DNA of 64,000 nt. Source: JBCBDX01 sp038529265 (lineage in GTDB: Bacteria; Pseudomonadota; Alphaproteobacteria; Rhizobiales; Rhizobiaceae). Made by a program: the position numbers and the translations under genes. How positions within the stretch are numbered: position 1 is the stretch's first letter; each line of letters begins with the position of its first letter. The notes beneath the pieces were generated by a model. The model did no database searches, was not told the origin of the DNA, and was given only the letters and a program-made list of their open reading frames with translations. Where the stretch lies: contig JBCBDX010000005.1 in assembly GCA_038529265.1 (NCBI GenBank), forward strand, positions 124,001 to 188,000, given 5' to 3'. Positions 53,514 to 61,729 of this stretch are shown one piece after another.

Positions 53514-55667
53514 ATGAGCACACGCACGGATAAATATGGCCTTCAGGTCGATCAAGGTCTTGAAGCGTTCATCACAGGTACTGCGATGGCCGGTACGGGC
53601 GTTGATGCCGATGATTTCTGGAGAGCGTTCTCCGAGATTGTTCATGATCTAGCGCCGAAAAACAAAGCTCTGCTTGAAAAGCGCGAGAGCCTGCAGGCGC
53701 AGCTTGATGATTGGCACAAAGCCAATGGCATGCCGAACGATATGGAAGCCTATAAAGCTTTCCTGAAGGAAGTCGGTTACCTAGTCGAAGAAGGGCCTGA
53801 CTTTTCGGTTCAGACCGAAAATGTGGACGCGGAGATTGCAACCATTGCAGGGCCGCAGCTGGTTGTGCCGATTATGAATGCGCGCTTTGCGCTCAACGCC
53901 GCCAATGCGCGGTGGGGCTCCCTTTACGACGCACTTTACGGCACCGATGCGATGGGCGATTTGCCGTCGGGCAAAGGATATGATGAAACCCGCGGTGCAC
54001 GCGTGATCGCATGGGCCAAGAATTTTCTGGACAAAGCCGCGCCGTTGGCTGGTGGTTCTTGGGCAGATCTCTCCGGATTTACCATTAAGGACGGTGTCTT
54101 GCTCTGCCAAACAAGTGGTGGCGAAACCGGCCTTGCCGATCCGTCCCAGTTTGTCGCGTTCAGCGAGGCGGGAGGTGCTGTTGATCAACTGATGCTTGTT
54201 AAAAACAACATGCACATCAACATCGTGATCAATGCGAACCATCCAATCGGGAAGGCCGATCCGGCAAATATTGCTGATGTTGCTTTGGAAAGCGCAGTTA
54301 CGGCCATCATGGACTGCGAAGATTCTGTTGCCGCCGTCGATGCCGAGGACAAAACACTCGTCTACACGAACTTTCTTGGGCTCATGAAAGGCGATCTGGA
54401 AGAGAGCTTTGAAAAGGGTGGCAAAACCATCACCCGCAAGCTCAATGACGATGTGACAATGACGGCTGCTGATGGAGGCGATTGGATTTCTTCCGGTCGT
54501 GCGCTGATGCTGGTGCGCAATGTTGGTCACCTGATGACCAACCCGGCGATCTTGCTCAAAGACGGCAGCGAAATTCCGGAAGGCATCATGGATGCCATGT
54601 GCACCGCGCTGATTGCGCTGCATGATATTGGCCCGAACGGTCGGCGCAAGAATTCGCGCGAAGGCTCCATGTATGTGGTCAAACCGAAGATGCATGGCCC
54701 TGAAGAGGTCGCCTTTGCCAACGAGATTTTCACCCGCGTTGAAGCCGCCTTGGGGATGGGCGCCAACACCATCAAGATGGGCATCATGGATGAGGAACGC
54801 CGGACGACGGTGAACCTGAAAGAGTGTATCCGCGCGGCTCAGAAGCGCGTGGTCTTTATCAATACCGGCTTCCTTGATCGCACTGGTGATGAAATGCACA
54901 CGTCCATGCATGCAGGACCAATGATCCGCAAAGGCGATATGAAGGGTGCGCCCTGGATCAAGGCCTATGAAGACTGGAACGTTGATATCGGCCTGAGCTG
55001 CGGCCTGCGTGGGCGCGCTCAAATCGGCAAGGGCATGTGGGCTATGCCTGACTTGATGAACGCCATGCTTGAGCAAAAGATCGGCCACCCAAAGGCTGGG
55101 GCGAACTGCGCATGGGTGCCATCTCCAACGGCGGCAACACTGCACGCCACGCACTACCATCAGGTCAATGTGGGCAGCGTTCAGGATGAGCTGAGCAAGC
55201 GCGGTCGTGCCTCATTGGATGACATTCTGTCGATCCCCGTCGCGATGCGACCAAACTGGACGCCAGAAGATATTCAGGCCGAACTCGACAATAATGCGCA
55301 GGGTATTCTGGGCTATGTCGCGCGCTGGGTCGATCAGGGTGTTGGTTGTTCCAAAGTGCCGGACATCAATGATGTGGGCCTGATGGAAGACCGAGCGACA
55401 TTGCGTATTTCATCACAGCATATGGCCAACTGGCTTCTGCATGGTGTGGTGAGCGAAGAGCAGATCATTGAAACGATGAAGAAGATGGCCAAAGTGGTTG
55501 ATGCGCAAAATGCGGGTGATCCGGCCTATACGCCGATGGCACCGGGCTTTGATGGTATTGCGTTTCAAGCAGCGCTTGATCTGGTGCTCAAAGGGCTGGT
55601 TCAACCATCCGGTTATACCGAACCGATCCTGCACCAGAAGCGTTTGGAGCTTAAAGCCGCAGCCTGA
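53514..55667 (+). CDS. glcB: Malate synthase G
   Basis: 717 residues, the large monomeric type. It condenses glyoxylate and acetyl-CoA to malate in the glyoxylate cycle or glyoxylate disposal. IMDCEDSVAAVDAEDK carries the active-site acids, and KPKMHGPEEVAFANEIFTRVE plus GIMDEERRTTVNLKECI are signature stretches. ATG at 53514 with GGAGAGG upstream (the ATG 12 bases before is less likely). Isocitrate lyase is not in the window. Ends at a strong terminator. Confidence 0.97.
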   Translation: MSTRTDKYGLQVDQGLEAFITGTAMAGTGVDADDFWRAFSEIVHDLAPKNKALLEKRESLQAQLDDWHKANGMPNDMEAYKAFLKEVGYLVEEGPDFSVQTENVDAEIATIAGPQLVVPIMNARFALNAANARWGSLYDALYGTDAMGDLPSGKGYDETRGARVIAWAKNFLDKAAPLAGGSWADLSGFTIKDGVLLCQTSGGETGLADPSQFVAFSEAGGAVDQLMLVKNNMHINIVINANHPIGKADPANIADVALESAVTAIMDCEDSVAAVDAEDKTLVYTNFLGLMKGDLEESFEKGGKTITRKLNDDVTMTAADGGDWISSGRALMLVRNVGHLMTNPAILLKDGSEIPEGIMDAMCTALIALHDIGPNGRRKNSREGSMYVVKPKMHGPEEVAFANEIFTRVEAALGMGANTIKMGIMDEERRTTVNLKECIRAAQKRVVFINTGFLDRTGDEMHTSMHAGPMIRKGDMKGAPWIKAYEDWNVDIGLSCGLRGRAQIGKGMWAMPDLMNAMLEQKIGHPKAGANCAWVPSPTAATLHATHYHQVNVGSVQDELSKRGRASLDDILSIPVAMRPNWTPEDIQAELDNNAQGILGYVARWVDQGVGCSKVPDINDVGLMEDRATLRISSQHMANWLLHGVVSEEQIIETMKKMAKVVDAQNAGDPAYTPMAPGFDGIAFQAALDLVLKGLVQPSGYTEPILHQKRLELKAAA

Positions 55668-55691
55668 TATCTTACAGTTTAAGCGTGAAAT

Positions 55692-55717
55692 GGCGGGCAG
55701 TTTGGCCCGCCTTTTTT
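55692..55717 (+). terminator. Intrinsic terminator after glcB
   Basis: Stem GGCGGGC / GCCCGCC (55692-55698, 55705-55711), loop AGTTTG, then six T. It is 25 bases beyond the glcB stop. Confidence 0.9.
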
Positions 55718-55719
55718 GT

Positions 55720-56097
55720 TCAGAATTCTGACGCTGACCGGCTGGTGATCAGTTTGTAAGCGATTATGCCCACAGCGATTTGTGCTGTAAGCACTGCCGG
55801 CCATATCTGATGCGTCATGGGGTCAAACCATTTTTGTGGGCCGTAGGAAACCATGGCCAGCACAGACGCTACAATGGTGAGTATTTGGCCCGAGCGTGTG
55901 CTTTGCCCGCCGCGCAGCAGCGCAGCGATACAAGAAGCCAGTGACGCCGCCAAAAACGGTCCCAGCGCAAAGGGCACAACCGCATAAGGCGGATGCGGCG
56001 GTGCCTGGAAGAACATGGCAAACATCATAACCAGTTGAAGAATGATCAGAACCACCAAGGCGGTGTCTAGGGAAGAAAGACGTGTCATATCATGCAT
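55720..56097 (-). CDS. Small membrane protein, unknown
   Basis: 125 residues with four predicted helices at about residues 10-30, 40-62, 71-88 and 98-117. No recognised family. Runs divergently from the TetR gene and shares its promoter region, so it may be the regulator's target. Convergent with glcB, just beyond the terminator. Confidence 0.6.
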   Translation of the reverse strand: MHDMTRLSSLDTALVVLIILQLVMMFAMFFQAPPHPPYAVVPFALGPFLAASLASCIAALLRGGQSTRSGQILTIVASVLAMVSYGPQKWFDPMTHQIWPAVLTAQIAVGIIAYKLITSRSASEF

Positions 56098-56131
56098 CCG
56101 TATTATTTTGTACGATTTGACATATCCGTAT
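56096..56131. promoter_or_regulatory. Candidate operator between the membrane-protein and TetR genes
   Basis: ATCCGTAT occurs at 56096-56103 and again at 56124-56131, and an imperfect dyad (TACG at 56111-56114, CGTA at 56127-56130) overlaps the second copy. Location between divergent starts is typical of TetR operators. Confidence 0.35.
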
Positions 56132-56174
56132 AACTCTTTACGTTTTTTGGCAAGCTAAAACTACGCGGTTGTTC

Positions 56175-56801
56175 ATGAGCAAAGAGAGCACTGAGGCCAG
56201 CTACGCCGACCGTCGCCGCCTGGCGATTGAAGAAGCAGCGTATCTGGTGTTGGCCGAAAAGGGCTATAAAGGCGCATCGATGCTGGAAATCGCACGCCGC
56301 GCCGGCGCCTCAAACGAAACGTTGTATAAGTGGTACGGCAACAAACAGGGGTTGTTTAAGTCGCTGGTTGAAGACAATGCCAACCGCATCACATCCATGA
56401 TCGACACGGTACAAAGCGATGCGATGCATGAAACGGGGCTGGATGTATTGATCCCGGTCGGCGAGCGTCTTTTGTCAGTTCTGACCAGCGAACGCGCCAT
56501 TGCGCTTAACCGCGCAGCAGCCGGCGATGTTCACGATACAAGTACGCTTGGAAGGGCCCTTTCGCAGAACGGTCGGGAAACGGTATTGCCGCTCATCACA
56601 CGGCTCATTGAGCAGACAGCTGCAAATGGAAGTCTTGATCCGGACAATGCCAGCGACATCGCCGAAACCTGGCTATCCTTGCTGGTTGGCGACCTTCAGG
56701 TCCGCATTGTCACCGGCCAAATGCAGGCACCCTCTGAAAATGACATCAGAAGACGGGCGCGTAAAGCTGTCGGGCAACTGACGGCAATGCTCTCAAACTG
56801 A
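56175..56801 (+). CDS. TetR/AcrR family transcriptional regulator
   Basis: 208 residues. Helix-turn-helix in ASMLEIARRAGASNETLYKWYGNKQGLFKSLV (residues ~34-66) and a variable C-terminal ligand domain ending with TetR-C-like helices. The ATG at 56175 is used; a TTG six bases upstream is also open. Divergent from the small membrane protein, which may be its target, and convergent with the VOC gene (stop codons overlap by nine bases). Confidence 0.85.
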   Translation: MSKESTEASYADRRRLAIEEAAYLVLAEKGYKGASMLEIARRAGASNETLYKWYGNKQGLFKSLVEDNANRITSMIDTVQSDAMHETGLDVLIPVGERLLSVLTSERAIALNRAAAGDVHDTSTLGRALSQNGRETVLPLITRLIEQTAANGSLDPDNASDIAETWLSLLVGDLQVRIVTGQMQAPSENDIRRRARKAVGQLTAMLSN

Positions 56802-57179
56802 CTGAATCTGCTCACCGAAAAAGATCAAAAGCGAATCTTCATCGATCACGTGGAACTCGCGTTGCCCATACTCCTGATTAAACGGCGCACGCACGCGCCC
56901 TTTAGGCAGCTCGTCGAGTTTAGGCTTCAGCTTTTCGTAAAGTGAATCGATTCCGTTAACGTCGACATAGCAAGATTGTTGTCGCCGCTCATCGGAGAGA
57001 TCACAGTCCGGATCAGCTTCGAGCAAACGCATTGCTATGCTACCCCAGCAAACAAATGCGTAATTTTCAGCGCGAAACGTACACTGAAATCCGAGTACAC
57101 CCTCATAGAAACGCAATGCGCGGTCCATATCCGACACCATGACGAACGGCGTAAGCTGATGGATGTGTTCGGCTGTCAT
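56793..57179 (-). CDS. VOC superfamily (glyoxalase/bleomycin-resistance fold) protein
   Basis: 128 residues, two beta-alpha-beta-beta-beta repeats: HQLTPFVMVSDMDRALRFYEGVLGF begins the first and CYVDVNGIDSLYEKL the second. Could be a bleomycin-resistance-like binding protein or a small dioxygenase; function not clear. The ATG start matches. Confidence 0.82.
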   Translation of the reverse strand: MTAEHIHQLTPFVMVSDMDRALRFYEGVLGFQCTFRAENYAFVCWGSIAMRLLEADPDCDLSDERRQQSCYVDVNGIDSLYEKLKPKLDELPKGRVRAPFNQEYGQREFHVIDEDSLLIFFGEQIQSV

Positions 57180-57247
57180 GACTTTCGTTCCGCGTCCGGT
57201 TTGTGTTCTGCAGCTAGAGATGACTCAAAGTCGGCTCCGCCAAACGC

Positions 57248-57568
57248 TCAGCAGTCAGCGATGTAGCGCGCTTTCACCCATCCCATACCGACACCGCTAC
57301 CAGCGCCGATCATGATTGGACACCAACGTGAGCCCGGCGCACGATCGCGGGGCACACATGTCCCGTTGGCCCAAATCGGTCCATGCTCACCCTGCTTAAG
57401 CGTATTGATAATCGGCGCAGAAGCGCTTGGGCGTTCGCGAACGTTCAACACATCCCAAGATGGAACATTGACCACGCAAAGACTGGCCACTGCGGGTTTG
57501 GTCAAAGTCACGGTCGTGACGAGCATAATTGCCGAGATCGTGGCTATTTTAATGAACAAGGCTTTCAT
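57248..57568 (-). CDS. Small secreted SH3-like protein, copy 2
   Basis: 106 residues. Signal peptide (KALFIKIATISAIMLVTTVTLTKPAVA), then an SH3b-type domain: CVVNVPSWDVLNVRERPS...GTCVPRDRAPGSRWCPI...GWVKARYIADC. Four cysteines align with those in copy 1, suggesting two disulfides. ATG overlaps the upstream stop as TAATG, so the two proteins are made together. Likely periplasmic and possibly peptidoglycan-associated (inference). Confidence 0.72.
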   Translation of the reverse strand: MKALFIKIATISAIMLVTTVTLTKPAVASLCVVNVPSWDVLNVRERPSASAPIINTLKQGEHGPIWANGTCVPRDRAPGSRWCPIMIGAGSGVGMGWVKARYIADC

Positions 57569-57912
57569 TATGGACAATCCTGATCGCGAATAAACCGGGC
57601 TTTGACATAACCATCGACGACAGAGTTGCCGTTATAGTGTGTGACAGAGCACCAGCGAGATCCCCACGGCCGCGATAACGGAATGCACTGCGAGCGAAGC
57701 GCCAGAATGCCTTGGGCATAGGGGTCAATGCGATCAACAATGGCTGAGTTGGCCGATGCGCCCGCGCGAACATTGAGGACATCTCCAGCTGGCACATTTA
57801 CGACCCGAAGACAGCCCGGACCGCTTGTAGCTTGAGCCGCCGTCACGCTTGTTGCTGCCATCAGCAAGATAGCACAAATCGTCTTTGTGCCTTGAAATAG
57901 GTGTTTTCTCAT
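57568..57912 (-). CDS. Small secreted SH3-like protein, copy 1
   Basis: 114 residues. Signal sequence (RKHLFQGTKTICAILLMAATSVTAAQA), then CLRVVNVPAGDVLNVRAGAS, SQCIPLSRPWGSRWCSV and DGYVKARFIRDQDC. The domain repeats the copy 2 pattern with the same cysteine spacing in most places, so the pair arose by duplication. ATG at 57912 is preferred over 57942 because it gives a normal signal peptide. Confidence 0.72.
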   Translation of the reverse strand: MRKHLFQGTKTICAILLMAATSVTAAQATSGPGCLRVVNVPAGDVLNVRAGASANSAIVDRIDPYAQGILALRSQCIPLSRPWGSRWCSVTHYNGNSVVDGYVKARFIRDQDCP

Positions 57913-58005
57913 AAAAGCCTCCCGCTTACCCCGCGTCACCATAATCCATTGTCTACGATTTTACGCGAAGAATCTGGATAGGGTCGTCACCCTATTTCAG
58001 AAACG

Positions 58006-58773
58006 CTAGTCGCGAAGCGCTGCAATGCCGATACCAACCGCGTCAAATCCGCCATCAACAGCCAACACATGTCCGGTAATGTAGCTGGCTTCGGGAGATG
58101 TCAGAAACCAGATTGCGTTCGCCAATTCGTGCTCTTCGGCGTGGCGGGGAATAGGCAGAACGTCATAATAGGCCTGACGCACGGCGGGGGAATGGACCTT
58201 CTTGGCCATCTCCGTTTCAACCGGCCCGGGCGCAACTGCGTTCACACGAATGTTCCACTCGCCGAGCTCTGCGGCATACTGCTTGGTCAGGTGCGCCAGT
58301 GCGGCTTTTGAGGTGCCATATGCCACCCGCATGGTCGATGCGCGCAAACCGGAAATTGAGGTGATGTTGACGATAGAGCCGCCACCAGCGTCGCGAAGCA
58401 ATGGCGCGACCGCCTGCGTCATAAGAAAGGGGCCATCCAGATTGGTCGCCATGACCGAGCGCCACAGCGCATAATCATGATCAGCAGCCGGAGCAAAATC
58501 AGCGACCCCGGCATTGTTGATGAGCGCGTTGAGACCGCCAAACAAGAAAGCGGACATGCGCACCGTTTCCTCAACGTCGTCGGGTTTGGAGACATCGCAG
58601 GCAATGGCACGCGCGCGGTTGCTCTTGAGCGAGACGAAGGCTTGCTCAAGTGCGTCACCACGATTGTCTATGCCGACGACATTCCAGCCTTCCACCAAAA
58701 AACGCCGTACGGTTGCCAGGCCAATACCGCGCGCCGCGCCCGTGATCAGCACCGTCTTTTCCGCCTCTCCCAT
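58006..58773 (-). CDS. Short-chain dehydrogenase/reductase
   Basis: 255 residues. Rossmann motif VLITGAARGIGLATVRRF, NNAGVADF, the catalytic Ser in VNITSISG and YxxxK in VAYGTSKAALA, and the PGPVETEM substrate loop. Classical SDR; the substrate is unknown, but the neighbours (Gfo/Idh/MocA and a sugar kinase, divergent) suggest a sugar or polyol. ATG at 58773 has GGAGGAG upstream. Confidence 0.88.
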   Translation of the reverse strand: MGEAEKTVLITGAARGIGLATVRRFLVEGWNVVGIDNRGDALEQAFVSLKSNRARAIACDVSKPDDVEETVRMSAFLFGGLNALINNAGVADFAPAADHDYALWRSVMATNLDGPFLMTQAVAPLLRDAGGGSIVNITSISGLRASTMRVAYGTSKAALAHLTKQYAAELGEWNIRVNAVAPGPVETEMAKKVHSPAVRQAYYDVLPIPRHAEEHELANAIWFLTSPEASYITGHVLAVDGGFDAVGIGIAALRD

Positions 58774-58890
58774 ATCTCCTCCCCAACAATAACTGGCAAT
58801 CTTAACTACCGTCGACAATCAGAAAGCGTAAAGCCTTGAATTGGCGACAAATAGCGGTAATGGAGCAATGCTGCGTTTGGGAGGACACAG

Positions 58891-60018
58891 ATGGCGCGAC
58901 GCTATGCCGTTATCGGAACAGGCATGATGGGCCAGGAGCACATCCGCAACATTTCGTTGCTCGATGACGCCGAGGTCGCTGCGGTGGTCGATACCGACGC
59001 CGTTATGCGTTCTCAAGGCGCACAAATGGCAATCGACTTCGGTAGTCCAAACGTCAAGAGTTTCACGACACTCGATGAGCTGACAGAAGCCGGCGGCATT
59101 GATGCCTATGTCGTTGTGACGCCCAACGACACGCATGCCCGCGTCATGGATCGATTGCTGGCAACCAACAAGCCGATTCTGCTGGAAAAACCGGCGGCGA
59201 CAACGCCACAGGAAGCCTGGGCGATGGTCGAGATTGCGCGCGCGCGCCTTGCACCGGTGTGGGTCGGCATGGAGTATCGCTTCATGCCAGCCGTCGCGCG
59301 GCTGGTCGACGAGGTAGAAGCCGGCGCCGCTGGCCAGCCTCATATGGTCTCCATTGTGGAGCATCGTTTTCCATTTCTGGATAAGGTTGAGTTCTGGAAC
59401 CGGTCATATGACAGAACAGGCGGTACGATGGTCGAGAAATGCTGCCATTTCTTTGATCTGATGCGGCATTTGACAGGTTCCGAGCCCACGCGGCTTTATG
59501 CATCCGGCGCGCAAAGCGTCAATTTCGTCGATGATCTGAAAAACCCGCGACACAAACCTGTCGTCGACAATGCCTTTGTGGTGGTCGATTTTGAAAATGG
59601 TATGCGCTCATCCCTCGATCTTTGCATGTTTGCGGAAGGTTCGTGGTGGCAGGAGCAAGTGTCGGTAACTGGCGACAAAGCGAAACTGGTCGCAAGCGTT
59701 CCGGGGCCTGCACGCTTCAACCCCGATGCCGACCCGCGGCACTCCCACTTTGGTGTTTATCCAAGACGCGGTGAAAACCGAACTGAAGAAGAGCTTGCCA
59801 TCAACCAGGACCTTATGAATGCGGGCGATCATCACGGTAGTACCTACTTTCAACATTTGGCCTTTGCGGAGATGATCCAGACGCAGTCACAGCCCGCCGT
59901 ATCGCTTGATGATGGTGCCATGGCTGTCGAAATGGGTGCCGCAGCCGAGACGGCTATCGCAGAGAAACGGCTCGTCGAAATTTCTGCCCGCCCAACAGTA
60001 CTCAAGGGAGCAGCTTGA
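58891..60018 (+). CDS. Gfo/Idh/MocA family oxidoreductase
   Basis: 375 residues. Rossmann start RRYAVIGTGMMGQEHIRNI, the family lysine motif LLEKPAATTP, and a second-domain GTMVEKCCHFFDLMRHLTG with the catalytic histidine. Sequence resembles inositol/sugar dehydrogenase members. GGGAGG precedes the ATG. Its stop overlaps the kinase ATG (TGATG), so they form an operon and probably act on the same sugar. Confidence 0.9.
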   Translation: MARRYAVIGTGMMGQEHIRNISLLDDAEVAAVVDTDAVMRSQGAQMAIDFGSPNVKSFTTLDELTEAGGIDAYVVVTPNDTHARVMDRLLATNKPILLEKPAATTPQEAWAMVEIARARLAPVWVGMEYRFMPAVARLVDEVEAGAAGQPHMVSIVEHRFPFLDKVEFWNRSYDRTGGTMVEKCCHFFDLMRHLTGSEPTRLYASGAQSVNFVDDLKNPRHKPVVDNAFVVVDFENGMRSSLDLCMFAEGSWWQEQVSVTGDKAKLVASVPGPARFNPDADPRHSHFGVYPRRGENRTEEELAINQDLMNAGDHHGSTYFQHLAFAEMIQTQSQPAVSLDDGAMAVEMGAAAETAIAEKRLVEISARPTVLKGAA

Positions 60019-60962
60019 TGTTTATTACCTGCGGCGAAGCGCTCTACGACATGTTCGTCAAACCCTCAGATGGCGGCAACCCGCATGGCGTGACGGTGGA
60101 CGGTGTCGTCGGTGGCTCACCACTGAACATGGCTTTGGGCCTGGCACGCATGGGCAACCGGGTATCTCTCTTTACGCGCATTTCCAATGACGCCTTCGGT
60201 CAGCGCTTGCGCGATTTCATGGCGAACAACCAGATCAGCGATGAATATTGTGTCGCGGCAGATCAACCAACAACACTGGCGATGGTTGAAACCGATGAAA
60301 CCGGCCACCCCAGCTATTCCATTTATTCAAATGGTACTGCCGACTGTTCTATGGAGATGTCAGATATCCCCGGTGATCTCGATCCGCGCGACGGGCTGAT
60401 CCATCTGGGTTCCTTCGCCACCGTTCTTGAACCGAGTGGGCGCGCGCTGCGCGAATTTGCCAAGCAAAATGCCGATACACACTTCATCACCTACGATCCC
60501 AATGTGCGTCTCGTGGTGGTGCCGGAAGTCGAACCATGGCGGGAAACGACCGATGAACTGTTACCCATTGCGGGCATGGTGAAAGCCAGTGATGAGGACT
60601 TGGGGATCATCTATCCCGATCAGCCGATTGAAGCGTTCATCGAAAAAGCGTTGGTCGCCGGTGCAGACATTTGCATCGTCACCAAAGGGCCCGATGGCGC
60701 CCTCATTGGGAGCGCTGACGGGCGGCTGGTTTCTGTTCCGGGCCAGAAGGTCAATGTTATCGATACTGTTGGCGCAGGCGATACATTCATGGCGGCCTCA
60801 ATGCACTATCTGGCCGCACAAAGTGCGTGTGAGAAAGGTTTGGCGCGCGATGTTGATCTTATTGAAATGGGCTCCTTTGCGGTCAAAGCAGCGGCGATCA
60901 CATGTAGCCGCCGCGGCGCGGACTTACCATCACTGGCCGACATAGAGGCTTTTGACGGTTAG
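60018..60962 (+). CDS. PfkB family carbohydrate kinase (fructokinase-like)
   Basis: 314 residues. FITCGEALYDMFV start, DGVVGGSPLNMALGLARMGN in the substrate lid, and NVIDTVGAGDTFMAA with the catalytic aspartate. The fit is closest to fructokinase/ribokinase members of the family. It overlaps the oxidoreductase upstream by one base (TGATG); the pair with the SDR next door may be a small sugar-use module. Confidence 0.88.
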   Translation: MFITCGEALYDMFVKPSDGGNPHGVTVDGVVGGSPLNMALGLARMGNRVSLFTRISNDAFGQRLRDFMANNQISDEYCVAADQPTTLAMVETDETGHPSYSIYSNGTADCSMEMSDIPGDLDPRDGLIHLGSFATVLEPSGRALREFAKQNADTHFITYDPNVRLVVVPEVEPWRETTDELLPIAGMVKASDEDLGIIYPDQPIEAFIEKALVAGADICIVTKGPDGALIGSADGRLVSVPGQKVNVIDTVGAGDTFMAASMHYLAAQSACEKGLARDVDLIEMGSFAVKAAAITCSRRGADLPSLADIEAFDG

Positions 60963-61024
60963 GCTTGAACGCGATTGCCGGGATTGGAGGAACGGTCTAA
61001 GACGGGCCGAGGTTTATTGATTCC

Positions 61025-61714
61025 ATGCGCCTGTTTCATCACCCCATGTCTGCCCCCGCCCGCTTCAGCCGACTGCTGCTGAACGAGTATGGCGTCGAGT
61101 TTGATTTGGTCGAAGAGCAGACTTGGCGGCGCCGTCAGGAGTTTGTGGCGATGAACCCCGCAAATAGCCTGCCGGTACTTATTGCAGAGGCAAGCGTGCC
61201 AGTGATCGGTGCCATTCCTATTGCCGAATATCTTGACGAGACGCGCGGGCCAATGATGCGAGACGCGCGCCTTATGCCGGACTATCCGCTGGAACGCGCC
61301 GAGGTGCGGCGTTTGGTCGATTGGTTCACGACACGCCTGGAAGCTGATGTCTGTCGGGCGATGGTGCGCGAACGGATTAGCAAACTGGAGCAGGCCGCAG
61401 AGGGCGGCGGCGGAGCGCCCGATTCTGCCGTGCTGCGCGCAGCGCGTGCCAACGCCAAACAGCATATGACTTACCTGAATTGGCTTGCCGGGACCCGCAA
61501 CTGGCTCGGCGGTTCGAGCATTTCGATTGCTGACTTCAGTGCAGCGGCCAGCCTGAGCGTGCTTGACTACATGGGCGAAGTGCTTTGGGCAGACTTGCCT
61601 GCCGCAAAAGACTGGTACGCGCGCGTTAAATCACGCCCATCCTTTAGACCGTTGCTCACCGACCGGATACGCGGTTTGACACCCGTCTCGCACTATGCGG
61701 ACCTCGACTTCTAG
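61025..61714 (+). CDS. Glutathione S-transferase family protein
   Basis: 229 residues. RLFHHPMSAPARFSRLLLNEYG thioredoxin-like start with a serine (not cysteine) at the usual active position, then MNPANSLPVLI (GSH-binding cis-proline), helical C-terminal domain with WLGGSSISIADFSAAAS. GST-queG-epimerase-rlpA in a row is a familiar rhizobial order. Its TAG stop is in the same frame as queG. Confidence 0.85.
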   Translation: MRLFHHPMSAPARFSRLLLNEYGVEFDLVEEQTWRRRQEFVAMNPANSLPVLIAEASVPVIGAIPIAEYLDETRGPMMRDARLMPDYPLERAEVRRLVDWFTTRLEADVCRAMVRERISKLEQAAEGGGGAPDSAVLRAARANAKQHMTYLNWLAGTRNWLGGSSISIADFSAAASLSVLDYMGEVLWADLPAAKDWYARVKSRPSFRPLLTDRIRGLTPVSHYADLDF

Positions 61715-61729
61715 GAACAGGAAAAACCG

